From Malaya genurostris (taxonomy: Eukaryota > Arthropoda > Insecta > Diptera > Culicidae): a stretch of 64,000 nucleotides of DNA. The notes beneath the pieces were generated by a model. That model made no database searches, was not told the origin of the DNA, and worked only from the letters and a program-made list of their open reading frames with translations. The translations under genes were made by a program, and so were the position numbers. Positions 22,035 to 33,536 of the stretch are shown here, piece by piece (the stretch's first letter is position 1; each line of letters opens with the position of its first letter). Location of the stretch: positions 232,935,336-232,999,335 of the forward strand of contig NC_080572.1 in NCBI RefSeq assembly GCF_030247185.1, given 5' to 3'.

Positions 22035-22613
22035 TAAGTGTATTGATAACGAAACAGAATACATCCTCATCCTTCCAAATGTCGTTCACTATGCAAACTC
22101 TCAGTTTTTGCATTTCCCGGTCCGAAACGGTAGCTTGTATAACTTCCTCAATATCAATTGCAGCGGACTCTTGAATAGTTCTAATAACAATCTCGGTTTC
22201 AGGGTCGTAATCCTTCTGACAATTTTACTTGGTGAAAAGCGTTTTTGATGTCCAATGTCGTGAACATTTGAGCATTTCTAAACTTTGGTAGCATATCTAC
22301 GAACACTGGAAGGGGATGATTGAGCCTTTGGATGGCCAGATTCGCACTACGCATCTCTATGCACAATCAAAGTTCGCCATTATCTCTCAAAATCGAAACT
22401 AATGGTGATACCCACGATGCGGGCTGAACCGGTGCGACGGACCGGTTGGATGACGGGCGGGACCGGTCGATCAATCGGCAAACTCAATGATATCCCTTTC
22501 ATTTTTGGAAATGGACTCTTAATCGTATTGATCCTATTGACTGAATAATTCTGAGTACTAGGTAAACCGACCTGCAGTACTCCCATTTGCTGGGCGGTTA
22601 TTTTTCCAAGCAA
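22035..22613 (-). pseudogene. Gypsy protease-RT linker and start of RT, core deleted
   Basis: The minus strand (22613-22380) reads KITAQQMGVLQVGLP ... FPKMKGISLSLPIDRPVPP, the linker before gypsy RT. A further piece (about 22360-22230) has RSANLAIQRLNHPLPV and TTLDIKNAFHQV, the first RT motifs. It passes directly into DYDPETEIVIRTIQES ... VSDREMQKLR, normally found between RNase H and integrase. RT palm (YxDD) and RNase H are therefore missing. Confidence 0.75.
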
Positions 22614-22796
22614 AGGCTACTGCCCTTTTTCGATCACATGAAACGAGGCGCTAGTTCTCAGAAGTTTTCCAGGATCGTTGATTTCCAGATCGCTGTCGAA
22701 AACCGTGATTTATTTCAGCGGGATACAACAATATGCTAGAAATCGTTTTTTTTTTTCATTAGATCAATGATTTCGAATCTTTACATCTTGAAGTTT

Positions 22797-23399
22797 CATA
22801 ATCTCCCATGTCTTGTCGTCGATTAAATTATGCTTATGTCCTGAGTCGATTAGCTTATTAATGTCAACCCCACCAATGCAACATGTTATCAACTCATCTG
22901 ACACATTGTACACTTGTTTTGCAAACCAATTGAAAATGACCAACGTTTTTTTTTTTGCAACGCAGAAGGTTCAAGACTGGACAATGGTCAGCCTCCCGGT
23001 GTCGGCTGTATCCACAGCGTAAACACCGAGGGTTCGGTTATTTTATCTATCACCACAATCTGTCTACTCTCTATCTGTGCCCTCTGTTGAATTCTAAGAG
23101 CAAATTTTTCCAATCGCTTCGCTATTATTAGGCGTCATAGACCAAAACAAGAATCTTTCGAAGCTGTCGTGTTGCTGTGTTAATTTGTTTCTCATGGTCA
23201 TCTAACGGAACTTCTTCCTCATCACCCCCAGGGATTCCGTAGAACCATAGAATCCATGATCCCCACGCATTCCGTATTTCCGATTGTCGCAGATGCTTGT
23301 ATTTGAAATGATGGAGATTGTACGACGCTGGACTGAATAAAGATACATGATGTTGGAATATTGGTGCCTCCCCTCTGTGGCACCATTCGGATTATCCAT
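22797..23399 (-). pseudogene. Gypsy gag/nucleocapsid and protease remnants
   Basis: A minus-strand Met near 23399 begins a gag-like opening that breaks at 23202. Nucleocapsid-like pieces lie near 22890-23030 in shifted frames. The protease signature LIDSGHKHNLIDD (DSG active site) is at about 22800-22850. The frames are disrupted by several indels and stops, so no product is expected. Confidence 0.6.
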
Positions 23400-23639
23400 G
23401 CTGTTAATAGTTTATAATAAAATAGAAGCTACCGGAATATATTTAAAAACATATCCTCTTGCAATTTCGTGTCTCATGTCAGAATCTTATGTAATTGTTT
23501 CAAACACCACATCTAAATAAATAATATCTATTATGATTAAAATTCTTCCCTCTTCAGCTTAAGAATTACATCTCGTATTCATACGAACTTGCGCGATCAA
23601 TTTTTCACCCTTCATGAACGGGTCACCATTTTTGTTTTT

Positions 23640-23910
23640 CTGATATTGCTATTCAGTTCAGTGTTATTCAAAATTTACCTTTAACGCATCATCCAAAAGC
23701 GTTTCCGATTTCTTTGTTCATACTGCTATTATACGCATCATCCAAGAGCGCACAACTTTTTTTTTTCTTTTGCCGCATCGCAACATCAAAGAGCGATGTC
23801 ATTCACGATGTTTAAAATTTTATCTTACGTTTGGTCATTATACGCATCATCCAACAGAACACAATTTTTTTTTGCCGTATCGCAACATCCAAGAGCGATA
23901 CACAACTTTT
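23640..23910 (-). repeat. Short repeats in the gypsy leader
   Basis: The plus strand shows 'cgcatcatccaaaagcg', 'cgcatcatccaagagcg', 'cgcatcgcaacatcaaagagcg', 'cgcatcatccaacag' and 'cgtatcgcaacatccaagagcg' within about 230 bases. The repeats lie between the 5' LTR and gag, where RNA packaging signals or insulator-type sites would sit. Function unknown. Confidence 0.65.
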
Positions 23911-24460
23911 AATTTTCTCATTTTCGTTTTCATAGTCCTATTACATAACAATACTTAGCCGTTCTGTATTACTTCATGGAAAAACCTATCTATTCCGATC
24001 AATCGATATAGAATAAAAAATGTCACCTCTCTTCCTATCGTTATTCCGCTGAGTCAATGTAAATAAAACACGCTATTTTTTTTCTAAAACCTTTCCATCT
24101 CCACTCCAGCACTCGTTCTCTGTTTTCTCTTTTATTCGCTTTTAGTTACCAGTTTCTTTGCACTCACACCATATGTATAATAGTTTCCATAGAACATCAA
24201 ACACAAATTTGTTTGTATTTGTTTGTCTGCAACCGGTATAATTTAACAAGCATTTAATCGTTGGTGTGAACGATTTCGTTATATATGTTTAAGCGTATTT
24301 TTTTTTCACGAAAATAATTGCTCTTATATGGAATACTGATTCTGACATGATCACACTTATCACTTTTGATTAATTTTTATTTGTTGATATCTTTTTCGAA
24401 CTACGCCACGCACAAGAACATTACCGAAATTTGATGTTCAATAAAGCACTACGAAAGGTT

Positions 24461-24477
24461 CTCCATCCTCGTCGCCA
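24461..24477 (-). promoter_or_regulatory. Primer binding site of the gypsy element
   Basis: On the minus strand TGGCGACGAGGATGGAG starts three bases after the 5' LTR, the expected position of a tRNA primer site. The TGG start fits a tRNA CCA end. The priming tRNA was not identified. Confidence 0.7.
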
Positions 24478-24480
24478 TTT

Positions 24481-24633
24481 TGTGGTAACTACACATCGAG
24501 GTAATGTAGACAGACGCACAAGAAACACTAGACGCGACAACGACTCGAATACGACTGACCTTCTACGCTAGTGAGAGCGTAGCGTTAACCCCCTTAGAAA
24601 GTATACATACCTATACATAGCCACGGTATCACA
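24481..24633 (-). repeat. 5' LTR of the gypsy element
   Basis: 153 bp, direct repeat of 20618-20770 with one base difference seen. It lies within the duplicated unit and recurs at 30693-30845. Confidence 0.93.
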
Positions 24634-24675
24634 TATTTAATGTTTACATACCGACATAAAAGATCGAGCATCCTG

Positions 24676-27324
24676 TGTATAAAGTGCTAACCAGTAGTCG
24701 TTTACTACCTCAAAACCATAATGAATTTTCCTCTTTGATATATGTTACAAAAACTTACTACACTTACTACTCTCACAGAAGGAAATTTTTAGAAGGCATT
24801 CCATAGTAAAGCAAGACGAATTCACGTCAAAACAGGCAGTCTCCCTGGCTGTCAAAAAAAATTTATCGCGTTAATTACAGTTTCGCCAGTTTGGAATGCG
24901 AGTAGTTCGAATTTTCGCGACGTGCGAGCAAAACTTTGCCGAGCACTTGTCGTGATTCGATGTCATTTTCACTATGTAAAGAGCAAATATCAAAAATAAA
25001 CAGTAGGAATGATGCTACATATACACATCTTCAAATTGATGAGGTTATGTTTTTTCTTTAAATGCACGATGAACTAAAATGCGTCAAGTTGGAATCGTCA
25101 CACCCATTATGATGAACCATCAAACCGAAGCAGCATATCTGCTTTTATTTTATTATCGGTACCATCTGGGTTAAGCTCATGAATTGATCCGTGTCAAATA
25201 AATGTGTTACCGAACAGAGCCAATGATTTATGTTCAACATTAAAAGGTCGCATATCTTTCCTCGAGCAAGCTTACCTCTTTCGGCCCGCATCGTTCCATC
25301 CGGCGTCGGAGTGATTCGTCCTTAATCAGGTCAGTTTTTCTTCCAACTGGTGCTCTTTACAATTCGCACCTGTCGAAATCTACAAACGGTAGTAATGTCG
25401 ATCAATCTCTGTCACATTTTCTTTTGACACTGTATCTTCAGCCCCACACACACTAAATCAAGTGGCACAGCTTTTTCTGTGACGCCACAAGCTCTCAGAG
25501 TAACTCATTCAACTTTGTCATGTATTCCCCGTTCCACCGTTGGCTGCTTCGAATCGAAACAAGACAGTTTATTTAACCCATTTGCCCTCCCAATCGGTTC
25601 TAATTCCAGTCCCTGGATTTATTTATGAATCACAAGCTACCGTAGAAATTTGGAAAGTTAGCACTAAGTAAGAGAAACTTTGGTACTTTTCTTTTGTGGT
25701 TGGCAATGAAAATGCGCAATCTGACTGAATCGAGACTTTTTTTTTATATGACATAGAACATCACCCGGTTCCGGGATCAATCTTGTCTTCCGCGTAACAG
25801 TTTATCGATCGATCGGCCCGCGATGGCCCGGTTTCGGTCTGACGTTATCGAAACGAAACTACTGTGACTGCAGGCGGCAAGATTCGGTTTCGTCAATGTT
25901 ATTCGGGGTGCATGTTTCGGTTTGTTGTACTATGTAGGTTGTGGGGGTGTATCGAGAGGAAGTCAAAAGTTTCGAATTTCCCATAAGATTGCGGGGTTGC
26001 CATTCTGTTTACTTCTTCGATGGTGAGTGAAACGTGATTCGATGAACCTGGAATAACTTCGAGGTGAAATGCTGCCATCGAAAAGGTGTTTGTTTGATAT
26101 GATATAGGATTACGGTGTTCAAGATAATTACATAATTACGGCCTAATTGATGTTTTGATGTTCGGTCGGAGCAGCTGGGGACTGTCAGGTTGATGGAATT
26201 TTCGATTTTAGCTATTTTAGGGAATCTATCGATTATAGATTATTATCAAAATATCAAAATATATTAACTAATCGATTAGTATTTAATTACAAGGGAGTAT
26301 TTATCTGGAAAACACTACGCTCAGGGGAAGACTCATCTGGAAAACCCTTTCGCGAATGAACTAAAATTAGTTTCCTCGCGTAGCCGCGGCAAGGGAAATG
26401 AGCTTCTCTAAATTAGACTGCAAGGGCTGCAAGGTCCGCATCGATTTGTACGTGTTAAAACCGGTTTTCATTGCACTGTGATACACCGATAATCTTTATC
26501 CTTACTTGACGAGCAACATTTTACTAACGCAATCAAACACCGTGTAGTAGCCGATAGTGCGATCATAACACAGGATGATTAATGACCACGGTTTCACTTA
26601 CATTAGCTAAACCGGGATGTTGATGGCGGTGGTGGCGGTGGTGGTTGTGTTGGGTGTCGTGCCTTTCAGGCGTAAGCCTACTCTGATGCAACACCAAGTC
26701 CGGAATGACCGGACGGTAGTTACACTGCGGTCGACTGACGGAAAGCAGGCCACTGCCGCATGGTGATGGCCAGCACCGTTGATTGTGGTTTCGCGATTGG
26801 ACGATCGGCCGTGATTCGACGTTGGCCGGTTTTCGAGCGGAACCACAATTATACTGCCTCGTTGGTAAAGCCGCGTTCAGGCGTTCCGTTCGCCTCAAGG
26901 TTCGCTCCCGAGCGTTGCTTTACCGGACTTAGTTCCATGCATGACGGGTGTTTAAGGAAGGATAACAGGGTTTGAAAATTTTCAAACGACTGTTAACAAG
27001 CGATAATGTAGAGTATTTAGGCTTCATACAAACTGGTGGGGAAATTAATAATACCGGAAGAGAATTTTTCACGTTACCTGGTTGAAAATGAAAGTTCCGA
27101 ATAGTCTCTGAAAATTGAATCTCGAATTAGTTACCGTGTAATTCAAAATTTTAGACAATGGGATTGCTCTCTATTGTTTCAAAAGTTCTATTTTGTTTCT
27201 GAACTAATTAAATAGCCATTTGTTTATTTTTTAACTAGATGCCGAAATTAATTGCTTTTGGAATCCTCATTATGAATGATGAAACTAAATTTCCGGCAAT
27301 TTGTTCCTGTCAAAAACAGTAATC
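24676..27324. other. Unassigned, partly GC-rich DNA (duplicated at 30888-33536)
   Basis: No transposon motif was recognised. Parts at 25240-25620, 25760-26060 and 26590-26960 are GC-richer and low in repeats, as unique host DNA would be. On the minus strand two good splice-donor-like strings occur: GTAAGC at about 25275 and GTAAGT at about 26601. The second follows a 99-codon opening from Met at 26898 rich in His and Thr codons. No acceptor or conserved domain was found, so an exon is possible but not supported. Confidence 0.35.
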
Positions 27325-29753
27325 AATAACTAATAACTAATAACTAATAACTAATAACTAATAACTAATAACTAATAACTAATAACTAATAACTAATAAC
27401 TAATAACTAATAACTAATAACTAATAACTAATAACTAATAACTAATAACTAATAACTAATAACTAATAACTAATAACTAATAACTAATAACTAATAACTA
27501 ATAACTAATAACTAATAACTAATAACTAATAACTAATAACTAATAACTAATAACTAATAACTAATAACTAATAACTAATAACTAATAACTAATAACTAAT
27601 AACTAATAACTAATAACTAATAACTAATAACAAATAACTAATAACTAACAACTAATAACTAATAACTAATAACTAATAACTAATAACTAATAACTAATAA
27701 CTAATAACTAATAACTAATAACTAATAACTAATAACTAATAACTAATAACTAATAACTAATAACTAATAACTAATAACTAATAACTAATAACTAATAACT
27801 AATAACTAATAACTAATAACTAATAACTAATAACTAATAACTAATAACTAATAACTAATAACTAATAACTAATAACTAATAACTAATAACTAATAACTAA
27901 TAACTAATAACTAATAACTAATAACTAATAACTAATAACTAATAACTAATAACTAATAACTAATAACTAATAACTAATAACTAATAACTAATAACTAATA
28001 ACTAATAACTAATAACTAATAACTAATAACTAATAACTAATAACTAATAACTAATAACTAATAACTAATAACTAATAACTAATAACTAATAACTAATAAC
28101 TAATAACTAATAACTAATAACTAATAACTAATAACTAATAACTAATAACTAATAACTAATAACTAATAACTAATAACTAATAACTAATAACTAATAACTA
28201 ATAACTAATAACTAATAACTAATAACTAATAACTAATAACTAATAACTAATAACTAATAACTAATAACTAATAACTAATAACTAATAACTAATAACTAAT
28301 AACTAATAACTAATAACTAATAACTAATAACTAATAACTAATAACTAATAACTAATAACTAATAACTAATAACTAATAACTAATAACTAATAACTAATAA
28401 CTAATAACTAATAACTAATAACTAATAACTAATAACTAATAACTAATAACTAATAACTAATAACTAATAACTAATAACTAATAACTAATAACTAATAACT
28501 AATAACTAATAACTAATAACTAATAACTAATAACTAATAACTAATAACTAATAACTAATAACTAATAACTAATAACTAATAACTAATAACTAATAACTAA
28601 TAACTAATAACTAATAACTAATAACTAATAACTAATAACTAATAACTAATAACTAATAACTAATAACTAATAACTAATAACTAATAACTAATAACTAATA
28701 ACTAATAACTAATAACTAATAACTAATAACTAATAACTAATAACTAATAACTAATAACTAATAACTAATAACTAATAACTAATAACTAATAACTAATAAC
28801 TAATAACTAATAACTAATAACTAATAACTAATAACTAATAACTAATAACTAATAACTAATAACTAATAACTAATAACTAATAACTAATAACTAATAACTA
28901 ATAACTAATAACTAATAACTAATAACTAATAACTAATAACTAATAACTAATAACTAATAACTAATAACTAATAACTAATAACTAATAACTAATAACTAAT
29001 AACTAATAACTAATAACTAATAACTAATAACTAATAACTAATAACTAATAACTAATAACTAATAACTAATAACTAATAACTAATAACTAATAACTAATAA
29101 CTAATAACTAATAACTAATAACTAATAACTAATAACTAATAACTAATAACTAATAACTAATAACTAATAACTAATAACTAATAACTAATAACTAATAACT
29201 AATAACTAATAACTAATAACTAATAACTAATAACTAATAACTAATAACTAATAACTAATAACTAATAACTAATAACTAATAACTAATAACTAATAACTAA
29301 TAACTAATAACTAATAACTAATAACTAATAACTAATAACTAATAACTAATAACTAATAACTAATAACTAATAACTAATAACTAATAACTAATAACTAATA
29401 ACTAATAACTAATAACTAATAACTAATAACTAATAACTAATAACTAATAACTAATAACTAATAACTAATAACTAATAACTAATAACTAATAACTAATAAC
29501 TAATAACTAATAACTAATAACTAATAACTAATAACTAATAACTAATAACTAATAACTAATAACTAATAACTAATAACAAATTACTAATAACTAACAACTA
29601 ATAACTAATAACTAATAACTAATAACTAATAACTAATAACTAATAACTAATAACTAATAACTAATAACTAATAACTAATAACTAATAACTAATAACTAAT
29701 AACTAATAACTAATAACTAATAACTAATAACTAATAACTAATAACTAATAACT
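27325..29753. repeat. Satellite (AACTAAT)n, array 1, about 347 units
   Basis: Nearly pure 7-bp units for 2.43 kb. Two variant clusters interrupt it: 'caaataactaataactaaca' at 27631 and 'caaattactaataactaaca' at 29577. The array ends abruptly at the duplication junction 176 bases after the second variant cluster. Confidence 0.97.
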
Positions 29754-30692
29754 ATTCTTCCCTCTTCAGCTTAAGAATTACATCTCGTATTCATACGAAC
29801 TTGCGCGATCAATTTTTCACCCTTCATGAACGGGTCACCATTTTTGTTTTTCTGATATTGCTATTCAGTTCAGTGTTATTCAAAATTTACCTTTAACGCA
29901 TCATCCAAAAGCGTTTCCGATTTCTTTGTTCATACTGCTATTATACGCATCATCCAAGAGCGCACAACTTTTTTTTTTCTTTTGCCGCATCGCAACATCA
30001 AAGAGCGATGTCATTCACGATGTTTAAAATTTTATCTTACGTTTGGTCATTATACGCATCATCCAACAGAACACAATTTTTTTTTGCCGTATCGCAACAT
30101 CCAAGAGCGATACACAACTTTTAATTTTCTCATTTTCGTTTTCATAGTCCTATTACATAACAATACTTAGCCGTTCTGTATTACTTCATGGAAAAACCTA
30201 TCTATTCCGATCAATCGATATAGAATAAAAAATGTCACCTCTCTTCCTATCGTTATTCCGCTGAGTCAATGTAAATAAAACACGCTATTTTTTTTCTAAA
30301 ACCTTTCCATCTCCACTCCAGCACTCGTTCTCTGTTTTCTCTTTTATTCGCTTTTAGTTACCAGTTTCTTTGCACTCACACCATATGTATAATAGTTTCC
30401 ATAGAACATCAAACACAAATTTGTTTGTATTTGTTTGTCTGCAACCGGTATAATTTAACAAGCATTTAATCGTTGGTGTGAACGATTTCGTTATATATGT
30501 TTAAGCGTATTTTTTTTTCACGAAAATAATTGCTCTTATATGGAATACTGATTCTGACATGATCACACTTATCACTTTTGATTAATTTTTATTTGTTGAT
30601 ATCTTTTTCGAACTACGCCACGCACAAGAACATTACCGAAATTTGATGTTCAATAAAGCACTACGAAAGGTTCTCCATCCTCGTCGCCATTT

Positions 30693-30845
30693 TGTGGTAA
30701 CTACACATCGAGGTAATGTAGACAGACGCACAAGAAACACTAGACGCGACAACGACTCGAATACGACTGACCTTCTACGCTAGTGAGAGCGTAGCGTTAA
30801 CCCCCTTAGAAAGTATACATACCTATACATAGCCACGGTATCACA
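30693..30845 (-). repeat. Third gypsy LTR, carried by the duplication
   Basis: Same as 24481-24633, shifted by 6,212 bases. It has no partner LTR to its right, and the mariner right TIR follows at 30854-30887. Confidence 0.93.
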
Positions 30846-30887
30846 TATTTAATGTTTACATACCGACATAAAAGATCGAGCATCCTG

Positions 30888-33536
30888 TGTATAAAGTGCT
30901 AACCAGTAGTCGTTTACTACCTCAAAACCATAATGAATTTTCCTCTTTGATATATGTTACAAAAACTTACTACACTTACTACTCTCACAGAAGGAAATTT
31001 TTAGAAGGCATTCCATAGTAAAGCAAGACGAATTCACGTCAAAACAGGCAGTCTCCCTGGCTGTCAAAAAAAATTTATCGCGTTAATTACAGTTTCGCCA
31101 GTTTGGAATGCGAGTAGTTCGAATTTTCGCGACGTGCGAGCAAAACTTTGCCGAGCACTTGTCGTGATTCGATGTCATTTTCACTATGTAAAGAGCAAAT
31201 ATCAAAAATAAACAGTAGGAATGATGCTACATATACACATCTTCAAATTGATGAGGTTATGTTTTTTCTTTAAATGCACGATGAACTAAAATGCGTCAAG
31301 TTGGAATCGTCACACCCATTATGATGAACCATCAAACCGAAGCAGCATATCTGCTTTTATTTTATTATCGGTACCATCTGGGTTAAGCTCATGAATTGAT
31401 CCGTGTCAAATAAATGTGTTACCGAACAGAGCCAATGATTTATGTTCAACATTAAAAGGTCGCATATCTTTCCTCGAGCAAGCTTACCTCTTTCGGCCCG
31501 CATCGTTCCATCCGGCGTCGGAGTGATTCGTCCTTAATCAGGTCAGTTTTTCTTCCAACTGGTGCTCTTTACAATTCGCACCTGTCGAAATCTACAAACG
31601 GTAGTAATGTCGATCAATCTCTGTCACATTTTCTTTTGACACTGTATCTTCAGCCCCACACACACTAAATCAAGTGGCACAGCTTTTTCTGTGACGCCAC
31701 AAGCTCTCAGAGTAACTCATTCAACTTTGTCATGTATTCCCCGTTCCACCGTTGGCTGCTTCGAATCGAAACAAGACAGTTTATTTAACCCATTTGCCCT
31801 CCCAATCGGTTCTAATTCCAGTCCCTGGATTTATTTATGAATCACAAGCTACCGTAGAAATTTGGAAAGTTAGCACTAAGTAAGAGAAACTTTGGTACTT
31901 TTCTTTTGTGGTTGGCAATGAAAATGCGCAATCTGACTGAATCGAGACTTTTTTTTTATATGACATAGAACATCACCCGGTTCCGGGATCAATCTTGTCT
32001 TCCGCGTAACAGTTTATCGATCGATCGGCCCGCGATGGCCCGGTTTCGGTCTGACGTTATCGAAACGAAACTACTGTGACTGCAGGCGGCAAGATTCGGT
32101 TTCGTCAATGTTATTCGGGGTGCATGTTTCGGTTTGTTGTACTATGTAGGTTGTGGGGGTGTATCGAGAGGAAGTCAAAAGTTTCGAATTTCCCATAAGA
32201 TTGCGGGGTTGCCATTCTGTTTACTTCTTCGATGGTGAGTGAAACGTGATTCGATGAACCTGGAATAACTTCGAGGTGAAATGCTGCCATCGAAAAGGTG
32301 TTTGTTTGATATGATATAGGATTACGGTGTTCAAGATAATTACATAATTACGGCCTAATTGATGTTTTGATGTTCGGTCGGAGCAGCTGGGGACTGTCAG
32401 GTTGATGGAATTTTCGATTTTAGCTATTTTAGGGAATCTATCGATTATAGATTATTATCAAAATATCAAAATATATTAACTAATCGATTAGTATTTAATT
32501 ACAAGGGAGTATTTATCTGGAAAACACTACGCTCAGGGGAAGACTCATCTGGAAAACCCTTTCGCGAATGAACTAAAATTAGTTTCCTCGCGTAGCCGCG
32601 GCAAGGGAAATGAGCTTCTCTAAATTAGACTGCAAGGGCTGCAAGGTCCGCATCGATTTGTACGTGTTAAAACCGGTTTTCATTGCACTGTGATACACCG
32701 ATAATCTTTATCCTTACTTGACGAGCAACATTTTACTAACGCAATCAAACACCGTGTAGTAGCCGATAGTGCGATCATAACACAGGATGATTAATGACCA
32801 CGGTTTCACTTACATTAGCTAAACCGGGATGTTGATGGCGGTGGTGGCGGTGGTGGTTGTGTTGGGTGTCGTGCCTTTCAGGCGTAAGCCTACTCTGATG
32901 CAACACCAAGTCCGGAATGACCGGACGGTAGTTACACTGCGGTCGACTGACGGAAAGCAGGCCACTGCCGCATGGTGATGGCCAGCACCGTTGATTGTGG
33001 TTTCGCGATTGGACGATCGGCCGTGATTCGACGTTGGCCGGTTTTCGAGCGGAACCACAATTATACTGCCTCGTTGGTAAAGCCGCGTTCAGGCGTTCCG
33101 TTCGCCTCAAGGTTCGCTCCCGAGCGTTGCTTTACCGGACTTAGTTCCATGCATGACGGGTGTTTAAGGAAGGATAACAGGGTTTGAAAATTTTCAAACG
33201 ACTGTTAACAAGCGATAATGTAGAGTATTTAGGCTTCATACAAACTGGTGGGGAAATTAATAATACCGGAAGAGAATTTTTCACGTTACCTGGTTGAAAA
33301 TGAAAGTTCCGAATAGTCTCTGAAAATTGAATCTCGAATTAGTTACCGTGTAATTCAAAATTTTAGACAATGGGATTGCTCTCTATTGTTTCAAAAGTTC
33401 TATTTTGTTTCTGAACTAATTAAATAGCCATTTGTTTATTTTTTAACTAGATGCCGAAATTAATTGCTTTTGGAATCCTCATTATGAATGATGAAACTAA
33501 ATTTCCGGCAATTTGTTCCTGTCAAAAACAGTAATC
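30888..33536. other. Second copy of the unassigned 2.65-kb segment
   Basis: Duplicate of 24676-27324. The same donor-like strings and the same minus-strand 111-codon opening (32775-33110) are present unchanged. Confidence 0.5.

Larger units (their letters stand above)
20618..24633 (-). mobile_element. Defective Ty3/gypsy LTR retrotransposon
   Basis: Two 153-bp direct LTRs with TG...CA ends bound the element, which is flanked by TATTT on both sides (20613-20617 and 24634-24638). On the minus strand the order is 5' LTR (24481-24633), PBS, a leader of about 1.08 kb, gag/nucleocapsid and protease remnants, RT start, integrase remnants, purine tract, 3' LTR (20618-20770), the Ty3/gypsy order. The RT core and RNase H are deleted and the coding parts carry many stops. 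I see only one base difference between the LTRs, so insertion seems recent even though the coding region is dead. Confidence 0.9.
20059..24675 (+). mobile_element. Mariner-like element interrupted by a gypsy insertion
   Basis: The left end cagggtgctccatctttta (20059-20092) is matched by an inverted right end at 24642-24675 with 32 of 34 bases agreeing, including 'ttttatgtcggtatgtaaac'. TA precedes the left end. Inside the left part lie N- and C-terminal pieces of a mariner-type transposase (20157-20479). The 4,016-bp gypsy element sits between the transposase piece and the right TIR, so the mariner copy itself is only about 600 bp and was already internally deleted or became so. Confidence 0.8.
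23542..29753. repeat. Tandem duplication, copy 1 (6,212-bp unit)
   Basis: From 23542 the sequence recurs at 29754 with a constant offset of 6,212 through the whole unique part (to about 27324 / 33536), with no indel and no substitution found where compared. The unit carries the 5' part of the gypsy element, its 5' LTR, the mariner right TIR, about 2.65 kb of unassigned DNA and the first (AACTAAT)n array. The junction at 29753/29754 joins the array directly to the gypsy leader with at most one base of microhomology. Confidence 0.95.
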
